Source: Thermothelomyces thermophilus ATCC 42464 | Lineage: Eukaryota > Ascomycota > Sordariomycetes > Sordariales > Chaetomiaceae | Length of the DNA stretch: 64,000 bases | Direction: 5' to 3' | Assembly (NCBI RefSeq): GCF_000226095.1 | Contig: NC_016472.1 | Span: 6,138,001-6,202,000, forward strand | Shown: positions 1 to 11,469 of the stretch, piece by piece | How positions within the stretch are numbered: position 1 is the stretch's first letter | Layout of the letters: each line of letters starts with the position of its first letter | Program-made: the position numbers and the translations under genes | The notes under the pieces: model-generated | The model's database searches: none | What the model was told of the DNA's origin: nothing | Seen by the model: the letters and a program-made list of their open reading frames with translations, nothing else

Positions 1-1058
1 ATATAAGTGCTTGAAAGAAGCAGTGAATGATATTCTGCCACTCCGTTTACTGAGTTATTACACCCGAAGAGAGGCATTTCTCGACTCAGATTAACTCAGC
101 GAGGGATCCTGCCCTGGGCTGCCTCATAATTGTTGGGAAACGCAGTTAGAAGACTCAGTCAACGGGAAGATCAGATTAATTATAGGCTCTTCAGCGGTGG
201 CGTCGAAGGTCTTGATAAAGTACATTGTAGACTGCGTAAGAAAGAAGGAAGAGCGCTATATATAGACAAAGGAAAACGGTCAATGCATATAGCGAGGATT
301 ATTTGTTACTATAGGTTGCTTGTAAAGCATTCAAGGGAGGTGCCTGCGCTTACGCTTCCAATACTGTCGCTAGATCTTAGACTGTCCTTCCAGATTCTCC
401 AAACCACGAAGCTCAGGCAGGTAGTATCGAAGGGGAGAGGCAAGGTCTTGATATACTACATAATATCTAGGTACTAATGTAAACCTACCAGGACTTCCCA
501 AATCCTATCATACATAGACGGGATTTCTGTCTCGGGTTAGTATGGCATGTACTATCATATAATTATCCCATGCTGTCTCTTGTACTGGTAATCAAGCAGG
601 CTTGGGCCTCATCCATCCTATCTAGATAGCATCCTATATGACTAAAGGGTAAGCATTCCCAAATGATCTTCGCTTGTTATCTACCCAATTCTAATTCTCT
701 TTTACCTGTCTCTGCCATCACAGATAGCTAGCAGTCACTTACACAGAAGCCTCGCAATGTGTACGTACCTTTACTCTTCGAGACTATACCTGCGGCCATT
801 ACAACAAGAGCCTAAAGAACCCCTGCAAAGATGCGAGGGCAACAAGGAAAGTGTGTGACAGCGGGAATGAAGACTCCCGTACAACCGGATTAGCCTGTAA
901 CCATGACGGTTATGACAAGAAATATGGAGGGGTTCGCGAGGGGCCAGGTGAGTTAACGATGTGCTACTAGGTCCAATAATAGGATGATTGTTGATCTCCC
1001 TTGCAGGAACTAGGACAAACGGCGGATCCGACCCAGACCAGGTTGGTTGGGACGAGTT
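1..1058. other. Gene-free left edge, AT-richer than the rest
   Basis: I recognise no gene here. Base composition is clearly richer in A and T than the coding regions further right, and small open frames such as 130-477 have no family resemblance. Around 953-1006 there is an intron-like stretch, a GTGAGT donor followed about 50 bases later by TTGCAG, but no coding sequence could be matched to its flanks. Together with the damaged kinase gene next door, the segment may be a decayed part of the genome. Confidence 0.4.
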
Positions 1059-2309
1059 TTAAGGGGTTGAAGGGCGTTCCGACAATGCCGCGATGACGTG
1101 CCCAAGAGGAATTCGCGGAGGGGATCGTGTAGCAGCTTGTGCAACGCTCCTTAGCTTCTGCTTTTCATCATCGGAGCAAGCTTACGCATCCGCCATTGCC
1201 ATCATTATCCGTCCAAGCGCCCAGATGTCATTTTGCTTCCTTTCCTCGATGCTCTTGGAGAATGGGTTCTCGTTACCCCTCATTTCGGGGGAAAGCCATT
1301 TACGAGTGACGCCTCCGATGCCACTAACATCGATCAGCACTGCGTCAAAGTTGGCAGTGATGACGACGTTGGCGGGCTTTAGATCCATGTGGGTGATACC
1401 ACGTCGGTGCATTTCAAAGAGCGCCGAGGCGATCTGGACTGCCCACTGGCACCAGCGCCCATTGATCTGGGGCTCTCGTATCTTCAATGCATCCTCTAAT
1501 GTGCCATTTGGATGGTATTCGAGAAGAACACCATGCAAGACGCCGGGGCTTCTCTTCTTAGCAGACGGTGTGGTCTGGTATGGGTTTTGCGAGACAACTG
1601 CCGCAATTAACTAGACGATGCCAAATGTGTTGCCACGAAATAGCTCTAGGTTGTATAGCTCTTGTTCCAGGACTTCCGTGTCTGCGGGGATATAATGTGG
1701 TCGTTCAATCTCCTTGTAGATGTACGGCGTCTCATCGCTATGAAGAAGCACCTTGTAAACCGAATGGCCGTCGAGTTCTTCCTTGCTTCTAATATCGGAC
1801 AGCTCCCTGGTCGGAATAGAACTATTACTATTGAAGGTTGGGAACCGTACTCTGTCTGGGTCTTCCCTAGTATAGACCCAGAGCTGGTCGATGACGGAGA
1901 AGAATTCGTTATCTGGGCCTGGTCGTTTCTCGTACGGCAGCCTAACGCTCTCCTTAACGGGGTCAAGTGCCAGAATGACCTCGGTAACTGTATCGTCCAA
2001 AAGTTGTACCCGGTGAAAGTCAATACAGTGACAAAGATCCTGTAGATCCTTCCGACGCTTCGGCTTTTTGCCAAAGATTGGGTGTCGATCGTCCGTGATA
2101 GTGCCTTGGAAGGTGAGTTTAAGGTGCCAGGTCGAGCGAGAGGAGCGTAAAATGAGCTTGATCCATCGTTTTCGCGGCTGAACTCCATTCTCGTCATACG
2201 TTCTGGGCAAGAACTCGATAGTCAACGGGTCAGGTATGCCCCAAGCCCAGCGAGCCGCAGAGAGCAGGAACTGACGAATGTCGGTATACGTTTCGCTTAG
2301 GAATTCCAT
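1059..2309 (-). pseudogene. Broken fungal protein-kinase-like gene
   Basis: One reading frame of 417 codons runs on the minus strand from an ATG at 2309 to a TAA at 1059-1061 and is kinase-like throughout. The N-terminal part leads into VYKVLLHSDE and YIYKEIERP, which resembles the ATP-site strand with its lysine. The catalytic loop HMDLKPANVV is intact. The DFG position reads DVS, followed by an APE-like SPEM. The frame is cut by two in-frame stops, TAG at 1611-1613 and TAA at 1182-1184. Protein-like sequence continues after each, so an intron is a poorer explanation than nonsense mutation. Both stops are what CAG and CAA glutamine codons become after C-to-T change at CpA, the usual signature of repeat-induced point mutation. 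The family is a fungal kinase-like group common in sordariomycetes; substrate unknown. A true start further upstream is possible. Confidence 0.7.
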
Positions 2310-3623
2310 CGTGGACAATCGAAAACCGAAATTTGCGAGGGCCGATTCAATCAACTAAGCTTTGACACGGTTTCATGATTAGTTGGTTTTTGAAATCGGA
2401 GAAAGTATTATGAAGAATCGCCAAACATACCCGATAGCAACTGTGGAGATCGCACTGGTCGGGACTTGGAGAAACCGTAACAAGGGCATCTACGGACGTA
2501 CTGTAGTACTTCGCCAAGTGGGGCACAAACCCATGGTCACGGGACTGAGTTCTCCAACCGCCCGTAAATGTATCCGTACTGCCACATCAGTTTTCGCGAG
2601 ACTGAAAAGTGCTGGTATCTAGCAACCCTCTGAACAATGGCGCACTTTAAACCGAGCGTGGGTGCGCGAGAACAACGCAACTAATTACTCGATAATTATT
2701 TGGCAGTAAAGTTGATGGAGACGGTCAAACTTCTTACTTTCCGAGGCTTTACGAGACGTACTTGCTTTGTACAAAGTCAACTACATCCCTAAAGGCTTCC
2801 TTCCCTCTTCCGATTCCTTCTCGCTATTGCCGAATGCTGCCATTCCCTCGATCATCTTCCTCGTTTTCTTTCCGAAGACATTCTTCTCGCTTGGACATCT
2901 CAGCTATCGTCTGATCATCGCAGTTTGTATCCTCTAGCGACGTACTCTATCTAAGCTGCCCAGCCTTTGATTATGACTTGTCTCCAACCTGATCTCGAAT
3001 ATTCAGCGTAAACTCCGTAGAACGGGCTACAAGCAGAGGGTTCAATGGTCCTTACTAGAGTGTCGCGAAAGCCAATCATTTGATGCAGATAGCATTTACA
3101 TTTTACTGAGCGAGCCCAGGTCAGAATGGCAGACCCTAACCCTGCATTCCTTCGGCCGATGCCCCAAGGTCACCGAGCCCTGTGCTGAGACATCAACCAC
3201 TCAGGTCCCTCGGCGCCGCCATTCTCGGAATCTCATCTTGCAAGATCCGTCGTCTCAGCTCTGCAACTTATTCTTACTCTAAGAGGCGATAGCAATACCA
3301 CATCTCACCAGTTCTTGATTCCGCGTCGTGATCCAGCCTCAAATCTATTTTTTTTCTCTTTTTTTCTTTCCTTTTCTAATTTTTATTTTCGTTGCTTTGA
3401 CCGCATCTTGTTGGTCGATTGTGATCTGTGCCCCTCAGACGGGCACAGCCGCAGCATCGCCAAGATAGGTCGCAGACACGGCGCAGGGCCGCGCCCATTT
3501 AAGGGAAAGCAGTACGACGGCCCGGACGACTTCGGCGTTTTTGACGACTTTCGCGTCCAAGGGAGGCAGAGGCACTCGAAACCCAAAAACGCAAGGAGGA
3601 AAGGGGGACGGAACCAGCGCAAA
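2310..3623. other. Intergenic; leader of the sirtuin gene
   Basis: No gene recognised. The left part is AT-rich. From about 3340 to 3400 there is a T-rich, pyrimidine-dominated tract, and GC content then rises into the sirtuin gene starting at 3624. An open frame continues upstream of that ATG to 3315, but it lacks family resemblance and begins inside the pyrimidine tract, so I treat it as untranslated leader. Confidence 0.4.
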
Positions 3624-5120
3624 ATGGGCCAGGAGCAGTCGTCGATCCTGATCAGCGAGGACACCCCGCCTCAGACGCTGGCGGAGCGCAGCCTCACCGC
3701 CGTCGCCGATTTCATCAAGTCCGGCAGCGTCCGCCGCATCGTCGTCATGACCGGCGCGGGCATCTCCACCGCGGCGGGCAGTAAGTTTCACCCTTCCAAA
3801 CTCTCTTTTCTCCTTCTCCTTCTCCTTCTCCTTCTCCTTCTCCTTCCACTGTTTTTCGGGGGGGGGGGAAAGGGGGCGGACAGCCATTCAACAATCTAAC
3901 AAATGAAGATTAATTAAACTGAATATTATTAACTAACACGGAACAACAAAAATTCAAATAATTAAAAAATAGTCCCCGACTTCCGTTCTCCCGAAACGGG
4001 GCTCTACGCCAACCTGGCGGCGCTCGACCTTCCCGAGCCCGAGGCCGTCTTCGACCTGACCTTCTTCCGGCAGAACCCGCGGCCGTTCTACGCGCTGGCG
4101 CGGGAGCTGTACCCGGGGGCGCGCTACCGCCCCACCGTCTCGCACGCCTTCATCGCCCTGCTGGCGCGCAAGGGCCTGCTGCACGTCCTCTTCACCCAGA
4201 ACATCGACTGCCTCGAGCGCGCCGCCGGCGTCCCCGCCGACCGCATCGTCGAGGCCCACGGCAGCTTCGCCACCCAGCGCTGCATCGACTGCCGCCACCC
4301 CTTCCCGGACGCCGAGATGCGGGCCTTTGTCGAGAAGGGCGAGGTGCCGCGGTGCGAGAGGGTGGTCGCCGCGGCCGGTGCCGGTGGTGCCGGCGGTGCC
4401 GGCGGGAAGGCGGAGCGCTGCGGCGGGCTGGTGAAGCCCGACATCGTCTTCTTCGGCGAGTCCCTGCCCAAGGCCTTCTTCGAGCGGAGCGGGGCCGTCC
4501 AGGAGGCCGACCTGGTCCTGGTCATGGGCACCAGCCTGCAGGTCCACCCGTTCGCCGGCCTGCCCAACATGGTGGAGCAGGGCGTGCCGCGGGTCCTTTT
4601 CAACCTGGAGCGGGTCGGGTCCTTCGGGACGCGGGCGGACGACGTCATGGTGCTGGGGGACTGCGACGCCGGGGTGAGGAAGCTGGCGGCCGCGCTCGGG
4701 TGGGGGGACGAGCTAGAGAAGAGCTGGAGGGCGCTGGTCGGAGACGAGGAGGCGGAGAGGCAGCTGCAGGGCGCTTCCAAGCGGCTCGCCGCTCTGCATG
4801 ACGAGGTCGACAAGCTCGCGGAAGAGGTGGAGGAGGTGCTCCGTATCGATGGGAAGGAAGAAGAAGCCGAGGAGGCAAAGCGGGAGGGCCAGGCGGATCA
4901 CTCCCGGGATGCTTCTGCAACCGGAGCCGGCGCAGGGTGTCAGGCTGGAGAGGCAGGAGAAGGTGAAGGTGAGGCGTGCCCACGGACCGAACCTATTGCT
5001 GAGCCTCGGCCCGAGGACGAGACCGATTCCTCAGGAACTGACAACGGTGCAAAACAAAGTCCGGCGGAGCAAGGAGAGAAGAATGATGGCGGAGACGATG
5101 CCGAGAAGAAGGCGGATTAG
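3624..5120 (+). CDS. hst2: Hst2-type NAD-dependent protein deacetylase (sirtuin)
   Basis: Two exons, 3624-3780 and 3973-5120, joined across a GTAAGT...TAG intron, give 434 residues. Sirtuins remove acyl groups from lysines using NAD; the Hst2/SIRT2 branch acts in cytosol and nucleus. Visible motifs: GAGIS at 44-48, IPDFRSPETGLYANL after the splice joint, TQNID at 127-131, and catalytic His148 in VEAHGSF. Zinc ligands are Cys156 and Cys159 plus Cys180 and Cys202, the latter followed by CGGLVKPDIVFFGE. The second zinc pair is normally close together but here is separated by 21 residues rich in Ala and Gly. The early segment DTPPQTLAER is typical of Hst2. The C-terminal 130 or so residues are acidic, Glu-rich and probably disordered. 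The intron carries a CT-rich microsatellite. Confidence 0.93.
3809..3846 (+). repeat. CTCCTT microsatellite in sirtuin intron
   Basis: About six copies of a six-base pyrimidine unit follow the 5' splice site of the sirtuin intron. A run of G follows shortly after, near 3859. Confidence 0.85.
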
Positions 5121-5967
5121 ACTCTGATTCGGTGACCAGCTGGCGGGTATATGGTGTTCATCTGCGACTAGAGAGAGAATAACTCGATGCCAAATGACCG
5201 AGTAAATAGTAATAATCACGAATGGGAATAGAAATCTGTTTTGCAACTGATAACTCCGTCCTAACATTTGGCCCACGTTTGTTTGAATTTGCTCCTGAAT
5301 AACTCTCCTCACCTCAAATTAAAATTTTAATTATCCTTCCACGATCATTCAAAGCTCTCCTGACCTTATCGAATGGGACCGCCGTCCTTCCGTACACTTC
5401 AAGGTGTCGACCTCACCAGTGGATGTAGTATATTAATTAGTAGCTCCCCTTATTTAGATTGTTTTAGTCTCGTTTGCCTGGTCATGCATCGAGAGTGTCA
5501 TCAAACCATAATTAGATGCTTGCTAACGTGTTCTTTGGCTTTGTGTAGGTTCATGTGGTTTTGTTTACCCTTAATATCATGCTTCGCCATTTACCGAGTC
5601 TACCGCTGCTGTTCCGCGAGTCACAAAGGAGCTCTGCATTTCGTCGGAACAGTTGTTGTGTTCAACAACAGAAGCAGCTGTTTCACGCCGCGGTGACTCC
5701 CAGCACCTTAATTACCGTGAATTACTTAGTGATATAAACACAAGAGTGTACACACACAGCAACGATGGACCGCCTCTCTTTTCCTTCCGCCTTTCACTCC
5801 CTTGCCATCGCCCTTTTTTTGCAGCCACGACCGTAATTAAGTGGCTCGGCAACATCTCGATATCAAGTCCTCACCGTTGCGGCCATCTTCAAATTGACCG
5901 AGCCGAATGTTCTTGTATTGAATTCAGTGCGCGGCCGCCTCTTCGTCTTGCTATTCCACCTGCAAAC
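5121..5967. other. Intergenic between sirtuin and zinc-ribbon gene
   Basis: AT-richer spacer without a recognisable gene. An open frame extends upstream of the next gene's ATG as far as 5653, but that portion has no protein-like composition, and the ATG at 5968 lies where GC-rich coding sequence begins. Confidence 0.4.
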
Positions 5968-7077
5968 ATGGTCAAGTTTGAGCTTCCCCGATTGGGTCGC
6001 TCTCACTCGACCACATCGTCGAGACGCCGGTCGCGGACACCAGTGCCCGCTAAGCCGGGCATCGAATACTATCCGCCATGTTTCGACAGCGATGATGAAT
6101 TCGAGACGGACTCTTCCGGCAGCTGTGGCAGCGACGGCCAGCTTCGCTTCGACAAGCGGCCGATTCTTCGCACGCGGCCATCCTTGAGGTCATCGGGCGG
6201 CAGCGAGGTCAAGAAACCGACCTCGCTCCTCACTCTTGCGCTGGCTCGCTCAACTAGACGGACGGCGGTAGCGCCCATGCCCATCACCACGCCCGGGGGA
6301 GAGTGGGAAGACACGAGCGATGGCGCCGACAGCGAGACTGAGGTCGACAGCGACAGCGACGGCGACTATCTGCCCCCGAGCCAACGAGTGCTCGCGGACA
6401 TGCAGACCCCCGACTCTTGCCCGGCATCCGTCTTCGACTCCGAGCAGCAGATGGCCCGCCCACAGCAACAGCAACAGCAGCCGGCCATTATCCAGACCGT
6501 AGCCCGCTCCCTGGCCGGTCTCATGTCCGCCATCATCAGCAGGGTCACCGCCGCCGGCCACCCGCGAACCAGACAAGGCAAAAAAGGCAGGGGAGAAGAC
6601 ACGGCGACCACCAAAGAAGCAGAGCGGACCGATCCCGCTACCGCCGCCACCACCACGACGGACAGCGTCCCCATCCCCCAGGAGAAGAGCCGCCCCATTG
6701 CTATCCCGCCGCCGCCGCAGCTGGAGACGACGGTGCCGTTCCGCGAGGGCTGGCTCAACGAGCGGCTGCAGATCGCGCGCGCGGGGCCCCTCTTCCTCAC
6801 CTCCACCACCACCACCACCACCTCCTCCTCCTCTTCTTCTTCTTCTTCCTCCTCCTCTCCCCGGCGGGTGCGCCAGCGCGTGGCTGACCGGCGCGGCGTC
6901 GTGGTGATGGGGTTGGATAACAAAGCCGGATTACGGAACCTAATAGACTGGGACCGGGACCGGAACTGGGCGTGCTGCGGGTGCGCCAGCGGCAACAGCC
7001 GGTACGAGTTCCTGTGTTGGTCGTGCGGGGCGCACTCGAGGGGTGCGTGCTGCGACGACGCGGCCGAGATGGCGTGA
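5968..7077 (+). CDS. Unknown low-complexity protein with C-terminal zinc-ribbon-like motif
   Basis: Single exon, 369 residues from the ATG at 5968. Function not recognised. Most of it looks disordered: Ser/Arg-rich start, acidic stretch with DSDSDGDY, a glutamine run encoded by CAG/CAA, and a Thr run followed by a Ser run (sequence 6805-6860). The only fold-like part is the extreme C-terminus. After WDRDRNW come Cys336, Cys337 and Cys339, then Cys350 and Cys353 in LCWSCGAHS, then Cys361 and Cys362. Paired cysteines spaced this way, preceded by a tryptophan, look like a RanBP2-type or short zinc ribbon that could bind RNA or protein. This placement is inference. Codon use matches neighbouring real genes. 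The start could also lie upstream in the same frame. Confidence 0.65.
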   Translation: MVKFELPRLGRSHSTTSSRRRSRTPVPAKPGIEYYPPCFDSDDEFETDSSGSCGSDGQLRFDKRPILRTRPSLRSSGGSEVKKPTSLLTLALARSTRRTAVAPMPITTPGGEWEDTSDGADSETEVDSDSDGDYLPPSQRVLADMQTPDSCPASVFDSEQQMARPQQQQQQPAIIQTVARSLAGLMSAIISRVTAAGHPRTRQGKKGRGEDTATTKEAERTDPATAATTTTDSVPIPQEKSRPIAIPPPPQLETTVPFREGWLNERLQIARAGPLFLTSTTTTTTSSSSSSSSSSSSPRRVRQRVADRRGVVVMGLDNKAGLRNLIDWDRDRNWACCGCASGNSRYEFLCWSCGAHSRGACCDDAAEMA

Positions 7078-9059
7078 TGGGGGGGATTGAATCATACCTC
7101 TCACCTCTCTGTTCTTCAGGGCGTCGCACGGCTAATTACCCAAATCGCTCGGAGCAATCGGGGGCGTTGGGGGGACTTGATAAGGCGCCTTTTGTATCAA
7201 TGTGAGTACCTGTTACCTACCTTCGGTTGGGTGAGAGTCCTAATTAATGGGGCTGATGAAGGTGCAGTGGCTCGGTTGCTTTCGACATCGCTTGATCACG
7301 AGTTGCCACTATTAATTACTCCAGGCTGGGCTTCAGCAGATGATGTACCAAGTATGACCCATTAAATACATGACCAGCATAGTAAACTATGAGCAAAGTC
7401 AATCCAGCTGTACACAGTACAGACGATTAAGGATACAGAAAATAATCACCCAATAGTCGGAGGTGGTTGAAGCAGGCAGCTCGGGGGCAGCGATGGGAGC
7501 AATCAAGGGATCATGATATAATTATTGACCGTGCCCGTCGTGCGCAGGAGTTGTATCCCCCTATCCCTAACTCCCTCCCATGCCGGGCTCCGGAGGTGGT
7601 AGTAGTAGGTAGTCTCTGCAATACCTAATTACCCCTTATCCTATCTCTGAGTCAGAGTTGGGGGCCGCGCGGTGTGTCGACTAATAAATCAAATTAACCT
7701 ACCCAGTGCCTAATTACGTAGAAGAAGAGCAGGTTTGTTGCTCATCGCCCGTTGAGCGACTCGAACTCCTAGGATCCTCCCAACCTATCCTTGTCACCCT
7801 CACTCCTCTCCATCAGACTGGGAGGAACACCGTCCGGATGGGCCACACCGGCGATTACCACACCGATCAACCGATGACCATGGACCTCCGACCGGAGGAC
7901 AAGATCGCCGCTCATATCGAGGTCGGGGGCGGAACATGAGGAGGGGGGGGTAGCGGCCGACCTCGAGCACATTGTGCACCTGGCCCGCCTGGACGGCAAT
8001 GAGGACTGCGTCTTCTGCGACCGAGGGGAATACCAGGGAAACGGCATTATTGCTCGACGCTCGATGACCGTGTGTCGACAGGGCAGAGGCTGTTATCACA
8101 TACCATGAAGCGGGGGCAACGAAATCGTCGGCCTTCTGAATCATTTCCATGCCGGAGCGGGAGGAAGGCCGGGAAGTCGAGAACAGGGTGGTTGACACAT
8201 GCAGATGGCACCATACGAGGAGCACTTGCTGGCCGTCTCACCCATTCATCAACACGAACTGAGGCCAGACCAACGCCCGCGGAGACGAACGACATGATCA
8301 CGGATCGGGGTCGCGCAGTGGAGCCCATCATTCATCAGCAGGGGAAGTAAAAGGGAGCAATGCTGACTCCCGCTTGGGTTATCAGTAGAGGTCAATTAAC
8401 TCCAGAATACAAACGCCGGCCCTCTCTGCCCCAAACTGACTCAACCCGAACTCCAAAAAAAAAAAAAAAGAAAAGAAAAGAAAAAAAGCAGGAAAGAAAA
8501 GAGCACAACAATAAAAAGGACCAATGTACATATATGCCCGAAGTTGCTCGCTTGTTCAAGTGCCGACAGAAACGAGTGACGGAAGGTACAAAACAAGACT
8601 GGGAAACAACTGCGCTCCGCCGTGGGTTCCAAGACTGAGAATGCTTTCTTTCCCCTTGCTTCAATATGTTAATAGCCAGAGCCAAAACTAAAATGTCGAC
8701 AAAGGAAAGCAGTCGAAACCGTCGGTGGTAAGAGTAGTAGTGATAATAGTAGAGAGAGAAAAAATTCCCATGTCCCGTCATAATCGTTCGTCCCTAGTAG
8801 AGCATTATGGCTTTCGGTTGGTTGTTGTCAAAATGTCTCGGTGTGTTTGTGTTGCTTTTTTTTGTCGTCATGTCAGAAGCGATCGCCATCGCCGCCGCCA
8901 ATCCCATGTGCCCGTGCTCGCGCCCATTGCTAATGCACACACACGCCATGCAGCTCGAGAACAACAGTGCGCCATGACAATCGCCCATATATATAATTTC
9001 ACAGACTGATCTCTCCGAGCAAAGTGCTGTTGCCGCAACTCGCGTCACCATAGGCCAAG
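7078..9059. other. Intergenic, 2 kb
   Basis: No gene recognised. From 7700 to 8330 the DNA becomes GC-rich with codon-like bias on both strands, for instance an open frame from about 7838 to 7939 on plus, but frames are short and match no family known to me. An A-rich purine tract lies at 8455-8515. The last 400 bases are probably the 3' end of the minus-strand FHA gene. Confidence 0.4.
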
Positions 9060-11469
9060 CTAGCGGTCCAGTCTCGGTTGCGGCTGCCAGCCGTTTAGGT
9101 AGGCCATTAGCCCCATGCCGAAGAGGACCACCCCGATCATGGACGCGTATGGCAGCGTGTGTATGAGCGCTGGTTCCTGCGACGGTTGTGCCTGGACCGC
9201 TAGTGCTCCACCGCTGGGCTTCGCCGCACTCGTCTCGGAGGGCGTGGGTGCTGCCGCGTCGGAGCTCTTCTCCTCCGAGAGTCCATCGAGCTCCACAGCC
9301 GGTGCCGCCTTGGCGCTGCCGTTCATCTCCGGAGCCGCCTTCTCCAGGAGCTCGGCCTGGCTAGATCTACGCCGCATGCCCCTGGAAGCGGATCTGGCCC
9401 GTCTCTCGGCCTCCCGCTTCTTGTCCTCCTCATCCCGCCGTCGTATCTGGGCCACCATCTCGGCCAGCGTCTTGCGATCGGCATCTCTTTCGGCCTCTGC
9501 CTTCTCCGCCCGCAACCTGAATGCCTCGAGCTGCTCCCTAAGACTGTTCATTTCCAGCGCCATCGAGTCGATCTTCGCCTGGAATGCTGCGGCGAGCGTC
9601 TCGGCCTTGTCCGCTTCGGTCGGCGCTTTCTCCTCTGCCGGGCCGGTCGACGGCTTCTCGGTCTCGGTAGTCTGGGCCTGTTCGGCTGCGGCGTCGAAGG
9701 CACTGTCGAGCTCGGAATGCCCGTTAACGAGCGCCGTGTCGGCGGAGCCGTTGACCTTGGACTGGTTGGCCTCCTCCATCTTCTGGATCATGTCCTCGGC
9801 ATGCAGCCGAGCTTCCCGCTCCTTGGTCAGCATCTCCTCGAGATCACGCACTCTTGCCGTGTGGTTATCGAGCTCCCTCTTGGCATTGTTGAGCGCTTCC
9901 GTCAGGAGAAGGATCTGGTTCAGGTTATTGTTGTTGTTGTTATTGTTGTTGTTGTTGTCTTGGCGAATGGGCGATGAGCTCGCCGCCTTCGGCCGCTCCG
10001 TCGTGCCTCGTTTTAGCGAAGGCGCGTCTGCACCGCGCGCGGCATCGGGCTTCTCGGGAAGCGGCTGAGACGGCGGCGGGGCTGGTGGTTCCGAGAATCG
10101 CGTCTTTCCACCATCGGAACGGAACGAGACATTGCCGTTGGGCACAGGCGCTTTGGGGGGTTCGGGAACTTCGGGCTTATCCGCGTTCTTGATGTCATCC
10201 TTGGATAGGAGCGCGTTGAGGAACTGGCTTGTCCGGGCCAGGTCCTGGTTCTGCAGTCGTGCATTGCGCATCTCGGTCTAGATCGCTGTTAGTACAACGG
10301 CCCACAAAAGGCTATGCCGCGAGAATACCGACATGAAGTTTCTTGACGATGTGCTCGGTCGTAACCGGGTTCAGCCAGAATTGCCGTTGCTGCGCCATCG
10401 TATTTGGCTGCCCGTTCATGTTGCCCGGAGCCGTGCGATTGTTTGCCGGAGCCCCGGGCTGGCTGCCGGTGCGACCGCGGAACGGAGGGGCGCCCCCCAT
10501 CGGGAGCATCATGGAGTTGTTGGAGGGATCGAGATCGCCAAAGTTCATATCCATCACGTTGCTGGAGGGTGTGAGGAAACCGGCGTGCTCGACCTTGGCG
10601 GCCACCTTGTGATGTACTACCGTCTTCTGGTCTTCGCTGACGATGTCGATGCCGAGTTCCAGGTGGTCCTGGGCTTGCAGCTCGTGCGGATCGGACTCTC
10701 TATTCTCGGGCGACAACCGCGTGCCGTTGACAAAGGTCCCGTTGGACGACTTGACGTCCCGAATCCAGATCTTCCCGTTGGCGTCGGCCCAGATCTCGGC
10801 GTGCTGCCTCGACAGCACCTTGCTGTCGAAGTAACCGTTGACTGGGGTGGGAACCGTCTTCGCGTTGGTCTGGCGCCCGATCCGAAGGGTATCGGGAAAG
10901 AAGGGAACCGTGATGGTCTTGCGCTCGAAGCTGCCATTCAAGGAGAGCAGGTAGAGGACCGGTTGCCGTCCCTGTCCCGTGGGGTCGCCGCCGCCTGGGC
11001 GGCCCATTCCGTTCTGGCCCATGGGCTGATTCTGGGACGCGAGCATCGACTGCTGCTGGTGAAGAGCCGACGCGCCACTGATGCCGTTGGTCATGGGTGC
11101 GCGGCCGGACGCGGTCCTCGAGAAGTCGGCGGGCCCGTCGGCCTTCCCGTTCGACCACTGACCCTTGGTGGAGGGCCGCTTGCGGCCTGGGGGATTCGAC
11201 CACCCATCAGCGCCGCCAGTCCCGGGCATGGAGATGCCATTCGGCTGCGAGACGGAGTTGGAGGTGACGGTCGAGGTGGACGAGCTCGACGACGTCGACG
11301 ACACGGACGAGGAAGAGCTTGTTCGTTGAAGAGACTTCCGCTGCATAAACATGTTGGCCCCTCTGGCGTCATTCGACGGCGGGTTGATCGAGTTCAGCGG
11401 CTGTCCGTCGTTAATCCATCCTGGCCGGTTGAGGTTCGTGAAGCTGGGGGGGTTGGCAACGGCAGTCAT
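9060..11469 (-). CDS. ham-4: FHA-domain, tail-anchored STRIPAK protein (HAM-4/PRO45, SLMAP-like)
   Basis: Two exons, 11469-10333 and 10277-9060, with a 55-base intron (GTCGGT...CTAG) give 784 residues. The SLMAP homologue, called HAM-4 in Neurospora and PRO45 in Sordaria, is a subunit of the STRIPAK complex needed for hyphal fusion and fruiting-body development. It sits on nuclear-envelope, ER and mitochondrial membranes. Visible order: Ser-rich disordered N-terminus (about 45-170); FHA domain about 171-270 with TLRIGR, LSRQHAEIW and SSNGTFVNG, the residues that bind phosphothreonine; an asparagine run from a GTT/ATT microsatellite (9924-9959); long charged coiled-coil segments; and a single hydrophobic helix at about 755-775 near the end, followed by QPQPRLDR, which fits a tail anchor. 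A long antisense open frame over exon 1 is a codon-bias shadow. Confidence 0.92.
9924..9959 (-). repeat. GTT/ATT microsatellite encoding an asparagine run
   Basis: Imperfect trinucleotide repeat inside the FHA gene. On the coding strand it reads AAC/AAT and gives about eleven asparagines in a row. Confidence 0.85.

Noticed and set aside
7838-8110. GC-rich stretch with codon-like bias on both strands
   Set aside because: Frames break within 80-140 codons and match no family; kept only as a note in the spacer entry.
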